Below are positions 12,352 through 22,081 of a stretch of DNA of 64,000 nucleotides, in pieces. This DNA is from Mermis nigrescens (lineage: Eukaryota > Nematoda > Enoplea > Mermithida > Mermithidae), in contig JAVLUZ010000341.1 of the NCBI GenBank assembly GCA_036768485.1, forward strand, positions 2,101,658 to 2,165,657, written 5' to 3'. How positions within the stretch are numbered: position 1 is the stretch's first letter; each line of letters begins with the position of its first letter. Position numbers and translations under genes: made by a program. Below the pieces are notes generated by a model. That model ran no database searches. It was not told the DNA's origin and worked only from the letters and a program-made list of their open reading frames with translations.

Positions 12352-13409
12352 CCCTTTATTAACGGCACTTTGTGTAGGGTAGTTCATTCAAAATCTCATT
12401 CATATTCAAAATCCCCATCCTTCAAAAAGTCTCCCAGATTTTTTCGTGACTCTAGCTACAGTAGGACGTGAGAAAAAAAGTTCAACTTTTGGGATGGTTG
12501 TTAATAAGTGTATGTCCCATTTTTAAACGGTTGTTAATAAATTTACATGCAGGACGCTCGTCAATAGGTGTACATCCCATTTTTGCCGTCATTTTTGCAT
12601 GGAAAATTTTTGGGATTGACGTTCTCTATATAGTCTGATGTTGTTCCAAGGCGATTCTCTAGTTTAGATACATATAAGGTACATATAGGTAGGTATAGGT
12701 ACCTATGTACCTAATTGGACTGTAAAGCAGCTGGTTTACAAAAGTAGTATCAGGGACGGATGAGGGGGCAACTGCCCCCATTGGCCCAAAGTAGTGCGCA
12801 AATTAACTATTTTTGAGCAATATTTGGGTAAAAACAGGCAATTTTTCCGCATAAATACATAAGGGTCCCACCCCCACCCCTTAGGAATACCACCCCTCCC
12901 CTTAGGAAAATCCTGGATCCGCCACTGGGTAGTATGTATGTACATACAATTCTAAGAGAGAATTTGAGCAGTTTCTGAAGGTAATAAAGGTCATGAAGAC
13001 ATCAAGAGAAAAACAGAGTCGCTTTTTCATGCTGTCACTTATGAGTGCGCATCCCAAAAATGGGACTTTATTTTTTGATTTAAATTTCTCAAAGGGTATA
13101 AGCCGCATTTTAATTATTGAGATACTGTTAGAAAGCCCTGAATGAGCTCCACAGCTCGTCAAAATTCCTGACCAGAGAAACAAAAAATTGTGGAACCCGA
13201 GATGACCAATACGGCGGACAAAAAGTGAGTTATTTCAATACAGTATATTCCAAATTTCACACTACTAACATAAAAGAAAATGTACATAAACTTGCAGATC
13301 TTGGACAATGCTTTCGAATGAACACTCGCACGCTTTATAAGATTCCATCTTTCTTGAGTTATTTTGCAGCAAATTTGTGGAGGAAAATGGGACGGGCGTT
13401 AATTAAGGG
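12352..13409. mobile_element. piggyBac-like non-autonomous element (TTAA target)
   Basis: Begins CCCTTTATTAACGGC and ends GGGCGTTAATTAAGGG, an inverted pair. TTAA flanks it on both sides (12348-12351 and 13410-13413). The tandem-repeat unit before it continues after it once one TTAA is removed. TTAA duplications with ends starting CCC are the mark of piggyBac-type transposition. It is about 1.06 kb and has no transposase-like open frame, so it is non-autonomous. A smaller MITE lies inside at 12751-12927. Confidence 0.8.
12751..12927 (-). mobile_element. MITE with CAGTGGCGGATCC terminus
   Basis: The right end, read on the minus strand, is CAGTGGCGGATCCAGGATT, and the left end is 'cagggacggatgagg'. 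The flanks agtagtat and ggtagtat match at 7 of 8 bases. It sits inside the piggyBac-like element, so it is younger than that insertion. Confidence 0.7.
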
Positions 13410-13413
13410 TTAA

Positions 13414-13570
13414 ATAAACAATGGAAAATTTAAAAATACATATTTATGTCAGTGATGCATGCATGAACTGTGCAAGCATTCTTTAGACTTAAAAACTAAA
13501 AGCTATCAATAATTTTATGTAGGAAAAAAGTTTGCTTATCGAACTTGAGGGACCAGCCAGACCTCAATTT
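13414..13570. repeat. Last partial unit of the 370-bp tandem repeat
   Basis: Picks up the unit where 12351 left off ('aaacaatggaaaattt', 'tcagtgatgcatgcatg', 'ttatgtaggaaaaaagtttgctt'). It ends at 'gggaccagccag'. Confidence 0.8.
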
Positions 13571-14237
13571 GATAGTCAAATGTGGACCAAAAAAGAAGAT
13601 ACACTTCTAAACATTCTATCTCAAGAAATTGGATTAACCATGTGAACGTGTATGTACTTGACTCTGAAGCACTGCAAGGGAAAACAAAACAGAAAACAGG
13701 AAAATTTAATACACTATATGCCGTTTCTAGTCTTGTTTTACTGAAATCTGTGCAACTAATTACCATGCATGTATAGCAGGAAAGTTCTGCATTTTGAGCC
13801 CAAAAATATTTTGAAAAGGATTTTTTATAGGCTAGAAACAATGGATGCATGTAAAAAACGGTTTTTCTAAGTTTCAGACGAATTAAAAAAAAATTTTTAA
13901 AAATGAAAATTTGGGTAGATTGAACAAATAGAGTCAAAATCGGATACATAACGCTAAGTGCCAAAAATTTGACAGTCTTTGGCCAAAAAACGCTTAAAAA
14001 TCAACTTTTTATTATTTCAAAAATTCAACAATTCTGGGGGCTTGCAGCCATTCTGCTCGGGCTTAGTTGCTATTCTGAGGGGGTCAAGACCCCCAAGAAT
14101 ATTCACGACCATTACATAATTACTTTTCAAGCAAATGAGTAGATTTCTGAAATAAACTGATGGAAAACTGAATGCTCTACATCTAATAGGCTGAAAATTG
14201 AAACACCACTAGCACTAGTTTATCAGGGCAGAGCAGG

Positions 14238-14375
14238 CACACCTGGGCGTGGTATTTTGAGGTGGGCCACCATTATTTAAAAGACATTGAAAAATTGTAT
14301 TTTTTTTGCCATACCACTATTTTTCAACGTTTGAAAAATCTTGCACTCCTAGAATTTTGCTGCTGCCCACGTACA
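14238..14375 (-). mobile_element. Short family A MITE, no clear duplication
   Basis: Starts CACACCTGGGCGTGG and ends 'gctgcccacgtaca'. About half of the usual middle is missing. The flanking 8-mers do not match. Confidence 0.55.
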
Positions 14376-14394
14376 TATGAGAAAATACTGATAT

Positions 14395-14720
14395 CTTTTA
14401 ATAGACAGAGCACATTCCACATTATAGTACATTAAATAGTGGTCTCAGCAATTTGGAAAGACAAAAATGACATTGAGTTAGTAGGAACTATCAATATACT
14501 TGATTTTTTTTCTGTTGAAAAGTGGTTTCAGAGACCCTGAAAAGGTAGAAATGACATCAAGTTAGTAGGAATTATTAATATACTCCAAAGTGGTTCCAGA
14601 GACCATGAAAAGATAGAAATGACATTGAATTAGTAGGAACTATCAATATACTCAATTTTTTGTGAAAAGTGGTTCAGAGACCTGGAAAGATAGAAATAGC
14701 ATTGAATTAGTAGGAACCAG
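14395..14720. repeat. Minisatellite, about four imperfect units of 75-110 bp
   Basis: The core 'agaaatgacattgaattagtaggaactatcaatatact' with 'aaagtggttcagagacc' repeats four times, with variable AT-rich spacers between units. Confidence 0.75.
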
Positions 14721-15246
14721 ACATGATCTTGGGTGGGGGGTTTAGGGGGTTTTCATCCCCAAGAATGATTTTTCATACCCCCCCCCACAGAAAATTTTTC
14801 ACCCCTGCCAAATTTTCATTTTTTTTCGAACAAAAAATATAAGAAAAATAGTTAGAAATATAGACAAATGCGAACTATGTATTATTTTAATTCTAGTACC
14901 TACCTATGCATCATATAATTAGATTTATATCTTCAGCTAACATGGAATCTATAAAGCTTGTTCTGAACTCATACTTCTAGTGCTTTTGCATGTCTTTCAT
15001 TACATTTAATCCTTATTGTAAATTAATTTAATTGCTCATTTCTATGATAAAATGCCAAGTTTATCTTCAGCTAGCAAAGAATCTATAAAACTTTTTCTTA
15101 ACTTCCTTAGGCCACTTGTTGCTTTTTCATGCTGATATTATTAAATTTTTGATGTAGATTAACTTGAGTGCACGTATCTATTACAAAATATAAACTACTA
15201 CACAGCAAAGCGCAAGAAAGATAATAAGCAATCAAATATTCATTCA

Positions 15247-15610
15247 CTATCCAATGTTGTAGAAGATGTTGCTTTGCTTCAAATATTCTTTCCCTTCATC
15301 ACTAAACTCTTCAGAGTATTCAACTGAATTGGCTAGTTGCTTTTCTTTGTCAATAAGATTTTTTTGTGGGAAAATTTGTTCCTTTGAATCTGTTAATATA
15401 TGCCCAGTTTTTTGCCACAGACATGCTAGTGGCAAAGCATTTAGCTTTTCTATTGGTGGTCCATTGAGTCTAATTTGAAGGAGACTATTCAATCTAGGGG
15501 TTTGCATGCGGGATCCTCTGTGGTACTTCATGTGTTTTAATGTAGAAAATCCACGCTCTGCATCGGCAGACCCTATAAGCATAACTAGTATTGATTGCAC
15601 AAGCTTCTTA
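15247..15610 (-). pseudogene. hAT transposase C-terminal (dimerisation) fragment
   Basis: The minus-strand frame contains 'SADAERGFSTLKHMKYHRGS' followed by 'LNSLLQIRLNGPP', which is the conserved core of the hAT C-terminal dimerisation domain (the usual order is S-x-x-x-E-R-x-F-S). About 60 residues of lysine- and glutamate-rich tail follow. A plausible splice acceptor (ttattctaag) precedes the frame, which fits a last exon. No upstream transposase exons or ends were found, and the 5' part seems lost. The relation is closer to the KRAB/ZMYM-associated hAT type than to the element at 42.6-52.6 kb, but that is a judgement from motif style. Confidence 0.6.
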
Positions 15611-16175
15611 GAATAAGTGTGCCATGGTATTATCTGTAACCAGCATTAGGTTACAATTTATGCTGGTTACTGCATTTACCTTTTATTACAGAAAAGCTTT
15701 GTTTTGTACAGTTGACCTTGTTGCAAAACCTGGGTCTCTTAATTTAACAATAATCTCTCATTCAAATTTCTCAGTCTGAACCATGACAAAACATGCACAT
15801 ATGACGTGCCATATAAAAAATAGGCAGTACGTTTTTTTGTTTCTTCTGGCCTGGTTTTTTCCAGCATCGTTTTGTTGCTTGCAATTCAGCGTACAGTGTA
15901 AAAGCGTTTGGTAATTAAACTATTCCAATTTCTTTAATTCGCTTGTTTGATGCCAATTTGGCTTCCAGCTGTTACAGCTAAGTTTAATTTTACAGTTATT
16001 ACATCACAGTGCAAAAGCATCGGAATTCTAGTGGGTCATAAACAGCCTGATATTTAATTATCACTTTCTGTAATATTTTCATATTATCAAAGCGTTCAAA
16101 ATTAATTGCATTAAAGGGGAATTGGACCAGTCAGGCATTGCTTTCTTATCTTGGCATTGGATGGTTTGAACTCGT

Positions 16176-18140
16176 TTGCTACAATCTTTCAGGTTTTGTT
16201 TAGTGACCGGAACAAAGCTGAAAACGTCAAATTTATATAAAACCAAGCAGATCACAAGTGGAGGTTCTACTGAGATCCAATACCAAACGAGAAGCAAAGG
16301 TCCTGCCTGGTCAGCAGTTCCTTTAGACATACTTCTCAGGCAAAACAAATGCAAAAAGACAGTAAAATTTTTGCAAAAAAGTTCTCCTAGGATAGCTCAT
16401 GAGCCTGTTGTAACGTTTGATTTGAATCTGGACGATTTTAGCAAAAATTTTTTGGATCCGGAAAGCAAGCTTTCAACAGATTTGCAGCAAAAAGGGGAAA
16501 AATTAAGTGAAATGTGCAGATTTAGCAAGTCACCTTCAACTACTCCCAAGACTCCACTTCAATTTGTGCCACCTACCGCAGACCAGCTTCAATCCCAAAA
16601 AATGAGATTGAAATGTGTAAGAAATTCATCAACAAAAGAAGAGCAAAACTTTTCTCCACACATTGACCAACCTTGTACATCAAGTGGGGTTGAATCAGTC
16701 CATTCACAATTTTCTCGAGCTTCAGATTTTGGTTTTTCACAGTTTTTGAAATCTCAAACACCAGCTCCACCAGTTGTTGTCTTGAGTCCACACATCACGC
16801 CATTTAATTATTTGCAAACAGCTAATACATGGTCGGCATATCCAGGGTACCCTCCACAGGTTCCATCCTGGCAGCATCCTATGGCTGTTTTCCAACCAGC
16901 AGCACCTCAGTTCTACGGACCCCAGTTTCAAGCTCATGAAGCGGTGCCAAATCAGTTCAGTTGGGTTAATTATGCACAATTGGGGCAGGGAGCAGCTGAG
17001 GAGCAACAGCCTAGGATGCAGCCTCAGGAAACTTGGGAAGGGAGCTATAGTAAATTTATTAGCATTTTGACCAAAAGGTACAGAGAATTCATGGAGACAG
17101 ATGCAAAAAGTGTGCTTGATTTTTTTCAGCACTTTTGACAATTTGGCTGGCTGCAGTTTACCACTTAAATGCTCAGCAAAAATTGACAGCTTTTCAAGTT
17201 ATTTTAGGTGGCTTAGCCCTTAGAACATATCAGTCATTGCCTACCCACATTAAGAATAATTTTAATTTATTGAAACAGAAGTTCATATCAAATTTTACAG
17301 ATTTTAGTTGACCAGACAAGACGCGCCAGCGATATGAAAGTCGTTGGCAGAACATAGGCAAAACGGTGGAAAAAAAATATTACACGGAATTGTGGTCACT
17401 CGATTGTCTAGCTTATCCTGAATGAAGTGACCAAATACTGTGTGAGGATATGGTCTACAGATTTGTCTATGGCCTGACCGATGAAATTCAGGAGCGAGTG
17501 CATTTATTTGGTATGCCATTGACTTTGGATGAAGCGCAAGAGAGGGCGCTGAATGCGGAAATTTTGATGGCGGCCAGAAAATCGAAGAATCCGATTTTGG
17601 TCAATGCAGCATGGCCAATCCACAGCAATTGGACTTTTAAGCCAGATGGACCAGCGCCCGACAAGCGAATAGATCATTTGGAGGCGGAAAATTGGAATTT
17701 GATGAAGGAGCTGGACGATGGTGAGAAAAAATATGCAATGTTTTTTTCTAATGCGTCTAATAATATATCTGGGAAATCAGTTAATCCAAGAAATTTTGGT
17801 GAAACTCCTAATAATAACTTGCAGAGTAACCAAAAATTATATCCTTATTGGCAAAATCAGAACTTTAATTTTGAGCCATCTTGTCAAAATTTTCAGAGAA
17901 CGTGTTTTGATAGCTTTCCACATTATTTTACGGCTCGGAACCGGAATCAAAGTCTTTGGCCACCTCAGCCAAGTGCGAATTTTAGGTATGCTAGGCCCGA
18001 AATTCAAATTTGTGGTGTTCTGAATATCAGATGTATGGACATTCTACGGAAAATTGTAGATGGAAACTGAAAAAAGACCAAAATGTTTTTCAGCAGGAAC
18101 GGAATGGAAACCAACATAATGAATTTGTAAATTCACATCA
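16176..18140 (+). pseudogene. Retrotransposon gag, decayed, ends at the Polinton
   Basis: The first frame (16176-17138) is a proline- and glutamine-rich N-terminal region. After frameshifts near 17135 and a stop near 17310 the reading continues through 'RYESRWQNIGKTVEKKYYTELWSL' and then 17450-18070, with 'VYRFVYGLTDEIQERV' and 'EAQERALNAEILM'. These are typical of the capsid-like domain of Ty3/gypsy-type Gag in invertebrates. Near 18000-18060 a third frame holds a CCHC-like knuckle ('CSEYQMYGHSTENC') with its second cysteine changed to tyrosine. The gag stops being readable about 30 bp before the left Polinton end. An intron-like acceptor (atctttcag) lies just after the nominal start, so the true start is uncertain. 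Env-like sequence appears on the far side of the Polinton in the same orientation. Confidence 0.65.
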
Positions 18141-18165
18141 GTAGTATGCCCTGCAACCCTGGCGT

Positions 18166-18218
18166 GTTCCTGAACTAGTAGTTCCAGAACTAATAGTTCG
18201 GGAACTAGGTTCAGGAAC
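18166..18218. repeat. Terminal palindrome in the left TIR
   Basis: The arms GTTCCTGAACTAG and CTAGGTTCAGGAAC pair with one bulged base around a centre that is itself near-palindromic (agttccagaact). A related, less perfect block is at 28185-28228. Such a segment could fold into a hairpin at the element tip. Confidence 0.6.
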
Positions 18219-18715
18219 TTTTTTCCCATGTTATAGTATAGGCGGCTGTGGAAGGCAGTTGGAAAATGGGGGTTGAAATGTGCGCCCTGGCTCTGAGAAT
18301 GTGCACCCTGAGGGGGTTCCCTGTGTTATAATATAGGCAGGGGTTTGGGTTGCGCCCTGAGTGCACCCTGGGTATTTTGCCAAAAAAATAGTTGTCCCTG
18401 GGGGATGAGGTAGTTCCGGAACTTTCAAAAACTTATCCCTGGGGGAAGGGGGTAGTTTGGGAATTTTCTAAAGTCCCTAGGGAAGGATATAGTTTATGAA
18501 CTTTCAAGAAGTTGTCCATAGGGATGGGGGTAGTTTGGGAACTTTTGTCCTTGGGGGGTAGGGAGTTTGGGAAATTTCAAAAATTGTCCCAGGGGGAGGG
18601 GCCACCAACAAGGGTTAATTAGCGCCTTCTCTTTACACTTAGGATAAGAGGGGGCGAAGGAGGGTAGTATAAGGTAGGCCTATGATAGGAATAGGATAAG
18701 AATGGGATGGTGAAC

Positions 18716-18845
18716 CACTTTACACCACTTTACATTTTACACTAGTTTACACTTTAAACTACTTTACACAAGTTTACACTTTACACTTCTTTACACTTTA
18801 CACCACTTTACACTTTACACGACTTTACACCTCTTTACACTGTAT
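18716..18845. repeat. 'ctttacac' minisatellite in the left TIR
   Basis: Short units such as 'tttacaccac' and 'tttacacttta' repeat about a dozen times. The reverse-complement array is at 27550-27685 in the right TIR. Confidence 0.8.
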
Positions 18846-18942
18846 GTTACATTTTTTTGCTGCTTTTAAGCATGAGCATAGAATGAGAGGATTTGCGCGG
18901 GTCACAAGCACCACCAAAGCGCTGTTTTTGGAGGAAAAAAAC

Positions 18943-19735
18943 TTACTTCACTTGAGGCATTTTTGTAATCAGATCATAATGATGATTATTAGCAGCATGT
19001 AAATCAAGCACCTTATCAGCCACAGGTCCTTGAAAAAACAAAATATTATTATAATATACTTTTATTTGGTAGTCGGGCACTAGAACTTTTTGTATTTTTT
19101 CAACAGCCTCAAGACCATATTTATCTTCACTGATGTTAATATTAGCCTTATGCATTAAATCTAAAGCTAGCTGTTTTTGCAAGAGTGTGACGTGCCCTGT
19201 CACCTTTCCGAATAGATTCCCATTTTGGGCTACTGTCCAGCTTCGCTATTCCTGTTACAATAGCTCTTGGTAGCAATAAATTATCATTTGATGTAATTTT
19301 AATAAATGCTCCTCCATTTTTGCAGAACTCACTCACATCAAATTCCAGACCACAACCTATTTGTGGTCTTCTATCGATGAGTACTACCTTAAATTCCATG
19401 TCTTTGTTGAAGCAAAGCTCATTCTTCAATTGAGCCACATTTTCAATAATACTCAAAACCTTATCAGCATTAATATACTTGCGCTCAGTAAATGGAACTA
19501 ACACAGGCGTATTAAGGCTTGGCTGTCTAATTTCAATGCCTGCCATACTGTCGGAAGAGCAGCCATGTAACATCTTGTTAATAGCTTCCTCAAAAATCTG
19601 TTCAAAAATCTCAAAGAGATTAAGGCATTCATAAAGGTTCTTAAAACGCAACAAAAATGCCTTGGCGGTTGTCCTAAACCCAAGAACAGAAATGCTTAGG
19701 GGTTTATGTATTTCAAAGTACTCATTCAGATCCAT
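18943..19735 (-). pseudogene. POLB: Polinton DNA polymerase B, N-terminal fragment only
   Basis: The minus-strand frame from 19735 and its frameshifted continuation (19203-18943) resemble the region before the exonuclease domain of Polinton protein-primed PolB. Landmarks are 'GCGLEFDVSEFCKNGGAFIKI', 'LLLPRAIVTGIAKLD', then 'YGLEAVEKIQKVL', 'DYQIKVYYNN' and 'NNHHYDLITKMPQV'. In intact relatives the ITKMP block is followed by a cysteine-rich 'YYCxxC' stretch and then the exonuclease and palm domains. Here the frame ends just after ITKMPQV, where a good splice donor (GTAAGT, 18946-18941) lies. About two thirds of the protein is absent. One frameshift near 19190 disrupts what is left. The last 150 bp lie within the TIR and so are duplicated at 27294-27450. 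Confidence 0.75.
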
Positions 19736-19765
19736 TTTTGAGTAAAATTATATGTATGTATATCC

Positions 19766-19777
19766 ATATTTATAGAC
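19766..19777 (-). promoter_or_regulatory. TATA box for the PolB fragment
   Basis: Minus-strand GTCTATAAATAT ends 31 bp before the ATG at 19735. It is one of a pair of divergent, near-identical TATA modules in the 88-bp intergenic gap. Confidence 0.7.
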
Positions 19778-19782
19778 AAAAA

Positions 19783-19797
19783 TCTATAAATACTAAT
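19783..19797 (+). promoter_or_regulatory. TATA box for the gene at 19824
   Basis: TCTATAAATACTAAT, with the ATG 27 bp further on. It has the same 15-base form as the boxes at 23240 and 24594. Confidence 0.75.
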
Positions 19798-19823
19798 ATT
19801 TTGTTACTTAAAAAATAATAAAA

Positions 19824-20165
19824 ATGGAGGAAATTCAGGAAATAAAAAAGCGTTCATTCGTGGACATGGAAAGGAAACCATATGGGAGGTCAATAAAGCC
19901 GCCCATTGAGATATGTGGTCGTAATATGGAGAGGCCCATGTACCCTTTGATGATTCAACTTTCTTATTTTTGCCAAAAAGCATCGTGTGAACAGGAATTT
20001 TTTGAAACTAACGGGGGTCTATGGTACATTATTATTCAGATGTGCCCTAGATGTGGGGAATATAATAGAGCAGCGCAGGAGGCTGGAACAAAAGTGCTCA
20101 AACGGTATGCATCAGAAGCAGCCAAAGAACTAAAAGCTAAAATTGCTCAAGAAAAAAGTCTATAA
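19824..20165 (+). CDS. Polinton accessory protein with possible zinc site
   Basis: An intact 113-codon gene. The N-terminal 45 residues are basic. The middle holds C-x4-C ('CQKASC') and, about 23 residues on, 'CPRC', four cysteines that could bind one zinc ion in a ribbon-like fold. The C-terminal third is an alanine- and lysine-rich helix. I do not recognise the family. The start is set by an ATG 27 bp after a strong TATA module, giving a very short leader. Its stop (within 'agtctataa') overlaps the TATA box of the next gene. That it lacks lesions, unlike most neighbours, may just reflect its small size. A DNA- or transcription-related role is possible but is only a guess. Confidence 0.6.
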   Translation: MEEIQEIKKRSFVDMERKPYGRSIKPPIEICGRNMERPMYPLMIQLSYFCQKASCEQEFFETNGGLWYIIIQMCPRCGEYNRAAQEAGTKVLKRYASEAAKELKAKIAQEKSL

Positions 20166-20168
20166 ATA
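20158..20168 (+). promoter_or_regulatory. TATA box overlapping a stop codon
   Basis: GTCTATAAATA precedes the ATG at 20207 by 38 bp. The 'taa' inside it is the stop of the upstream gene. Confidence 0.7.
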
Positions 20169-20206
20169 TGAACCCACTAGCGTAATTTCAATAATCTCTT
20201 AAAAAC

Positions 20207-20533
20207 ATGGCTTCCCCCAGAGAGCTTACCTACCAGCAATTTATCCTTAAGCTTGTTGAGAAAGCATGTAAACGGTTTGTGACAAATCGTGATGTTCATA
20301 GTATAGGTGCGTTTTTCTGGAGAATTGTTAATGATGAGTTTAAGGAGCAAAGAAAAGAAGAGCTCAAATGCGACGCATTTTGGCAGTTTGCGTTGGACTT
20401 GAAAGATTGTATTCTGGAAAAGAAAATGGAACAGCTGTTCAGCCTATGGCAACAGTTCAATTCAAATGGGAAGAACCTGTTTGAAAATATGTACGATAAT
20501 TGTATTTGGTACAACGTAAATTGTCTTATATAG
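20207..20533 (+). CDS. Polinton accessory protein, unknown
   Basis: An intact 108-codon gene, predicted mainly helical, with many aromatic residues (FFWRIVNDEF, DAFWQFALDL, FSLWQQF) and no signal peptide, cysteine pair or nucleotide-binding motif. I do not recognise it. It lies between the zinc-site gene and the integrase, on the same strand, with its own TATA box. The ATG chosen is the first after that box ('aaaaacatgg'). It could be a small nucleic-acid-binding or scaffold protein, but no direct evidence shows this. Confidence 0.55.
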   Translation: MASPRELTYQQFILKLVEKACKRFVTNRDVHSIGAFFWRIVNDEFKEQRKEELKCDAFWQFALDLKDCILEKKMEQLFSLWQQFNSNGKNLFENMYDNCIWYNVNCLI

Positions 20534-20542
20534 CTCTCCCAT

Positions 20543-20550
20543 TATAAATA
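20543..20550 (+). promoter_or_regulatory. TATA box for the integrase
   Basis: TATAAATA with a following 'ttaaac'; the ATG at 20574 is 23 bp further on. Confidence 0.6.
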
Positions 20551-20573
20551 TTAAACTAGTTTTCTCATAAAAA

Positions 20574-21617
20574 ATGGACAAAAAATTGAATAATTTGTAT
20601 CACAATACTAAATCGGGGTACTCTGGTGTAAACCAGCTGTACCTCAGAGCCAAAAAAGTATTTCCAAAATCAAAAACAAAACAATGGTTAGAAAAGCAAC
20701 CATCATATACTTTGCACAAACCTGCATTAAGAAAATATTTGCGGAACAGGGTTTTAGTAAGCAGTATTGATGAACAGTGACAAGCTGGTCTGGTTGATCT
20801 CCAATCACTATCTCAGCATAATGATGGGTACAAGTCTTTATTGAACTGTATAGATATTTTCTCAAAATACTCATGGTCTATACCCTTAAAAAGCAAATTT
20901 TTTTAATGATATTGTTGAAGCTTTCCAGAAAATCTTTAAAGATCGAAAACCGTATAAATTACAGACTGATGCAGGTAAAGAATTCGTGAACAAAGAGTTT
21001 CAGAAATGTTTAAAATCTGAATCTGTCAACTTTTTTGTTACTAAAAGCGAAATAAAAGCATCGGTAGTAGAACAATTTAATCGCACATTAAAAGAGAAAA
21101 TGTGGCGGTACTTTACTAAAAAGAATACGTACAGGTACATTGACGTCTTAGACAATCTCATGCATAATTATAATCATTCTATGCATAGAACTATAGGTAC
21201 ATTTCCAGCAAACGTTACGCCAAAAAACGAGCAAGAAATTTTAAATAAAGCCTTTTGCATTACAAAAAAGATGCAGTATTTAAGTTCAATGTTAGTAATA
21301 AGATACGTCTAAGTAAAGTTAAGCGCACTTTTGAAAAAGGATACTGGCCCAATTGGACTGAAGAATTTTATATCGTTAAAGAGAGATACGCTAGAACACC
21401 ACCAGTGTATAGTTTAGAAGACCAAATGGGTGAAAAATTAGAAGGCATTTTCTATGAACCAGAACTGCAAAAAATTGACAGTTCAACTGAAGATTTATTC
21501 ATTGTCGAAAAAATTCTAAAAACTCAAAAACGCGGCAACAAAACTGATTATTTTGTTTGATGGAGAGGTTACCCGCCCAAATTTGATTCTTGGGTCCCTG
21601 ATCTGATAAATGTATAA
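20574..21617 (+). pseudogene. INT: Polinton integrase with chromodomain, decayed
   Basis: Encodes a retroviral-type (rve) DDE integrase. The N-terminal segment has the 'LYLRAKKVFP' and 'WLEKQPSYTLHKP' blocks common upstream of the core in Polinton integrases. The core shows 'GLVDLQSLS' (first Asp), 'LQTDAGKEF' (second Asp) and 'VVEQFNRTLKEKMWRYF' (Glu). Near the C-terminus a chromodomain is visible ('FIVEKILKT' and 'WRGYPPKFDSWVPD'). In life the protein would join element ends to target DNA, with the chromodomain aiding target choice. Lesions are a TGA at 20778-20780 where Trp is usual in 'QWQ', frameshifts near 20900 and 21250, and a TGA at 21558-21560 inside the chromodomain. The final stop is TAA at 21615-21617. 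Confidence 0.85.
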
Positions 21618-22080
21618 ATGGTAATTTTGAATCTGATTTTGAAACAGGAAAAAATGGAGTCTGGTCATTGTTTCTTCAAGCAAATTGCAAAATGTCTACT
21701 TTTCTGACACGCTATTTTAGTCTTTTCAAGCTTCATTAGGAAATGCTTAGAAAAAGGCAACGTGTGCACCCTGTCCAAGTTATGCCGGTATTTAAGCCCC
21801 AAGACTGAATTTTATTCTGCTAATCTTTATGCAAAAAGCTTCATTATGATCACATTTCTTCATCTAAAAAGCGCAAATTTTTTGTAAAGTTTGGAAAATT
21901 CCTTGCAAAGTTTTGGAAAATTTTTGTAGAGTTTGAAAAATTTCTTGCAGAGTTTGGAATCAATTTTATATGCTTAAGGATAGCAAATTTGTAGACATTA
22001 GAAAATTTCTTGTAAAGCTTGAAAAATTTCTTGCTGGAATTGAAAAATTTTTGCAATGAATGAAACTTTAGTTCCTTCAA
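21618..22080. other. Gap between integrase and TBP-like gene
   Basis: Non-coding 460 bp. The right half (21880-22060) is built of loosely repeated 'gtaaagtttggaaaattt' units. No further gene is visible. Confidence 0.5.
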
Positions 22081-22081
22081 T

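Larger units (their letters stand above)
18156..19098. repeat. Left Polinton terminal inverted repeat
   Basis: Matches 27294-28239 in inverse orientation, from 'accctggcgtgttc' at the outer edge to 'gggcactagaactttttgta' at the inner edge. It has four parts: an outer palindromic segment (18166-18218), five or so imperfect units of about 55 bp with 'gtccctgggggatgaggtag' (18385-18600), a 'ctttacac' minisatellite (18716-18845), and an inner segment that codes for the C-terminal end of the PolB fragment. Confidence 0.9.

Noticed and set aside
13536..13964. A 142-codon minus-strand open frame rich in Phe, Leu, Ile
   Set aside because: Composition is that of AT-rich non-coding DNA, there is no domain, and the 5' part overlaps a dispersed repeat.
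20296..20514. Minus-strand open frame opposite the accessory gene at 20207
   Set aside because: It is the complementary shadow of a better-supported gene with promoter and start on the plus strand.
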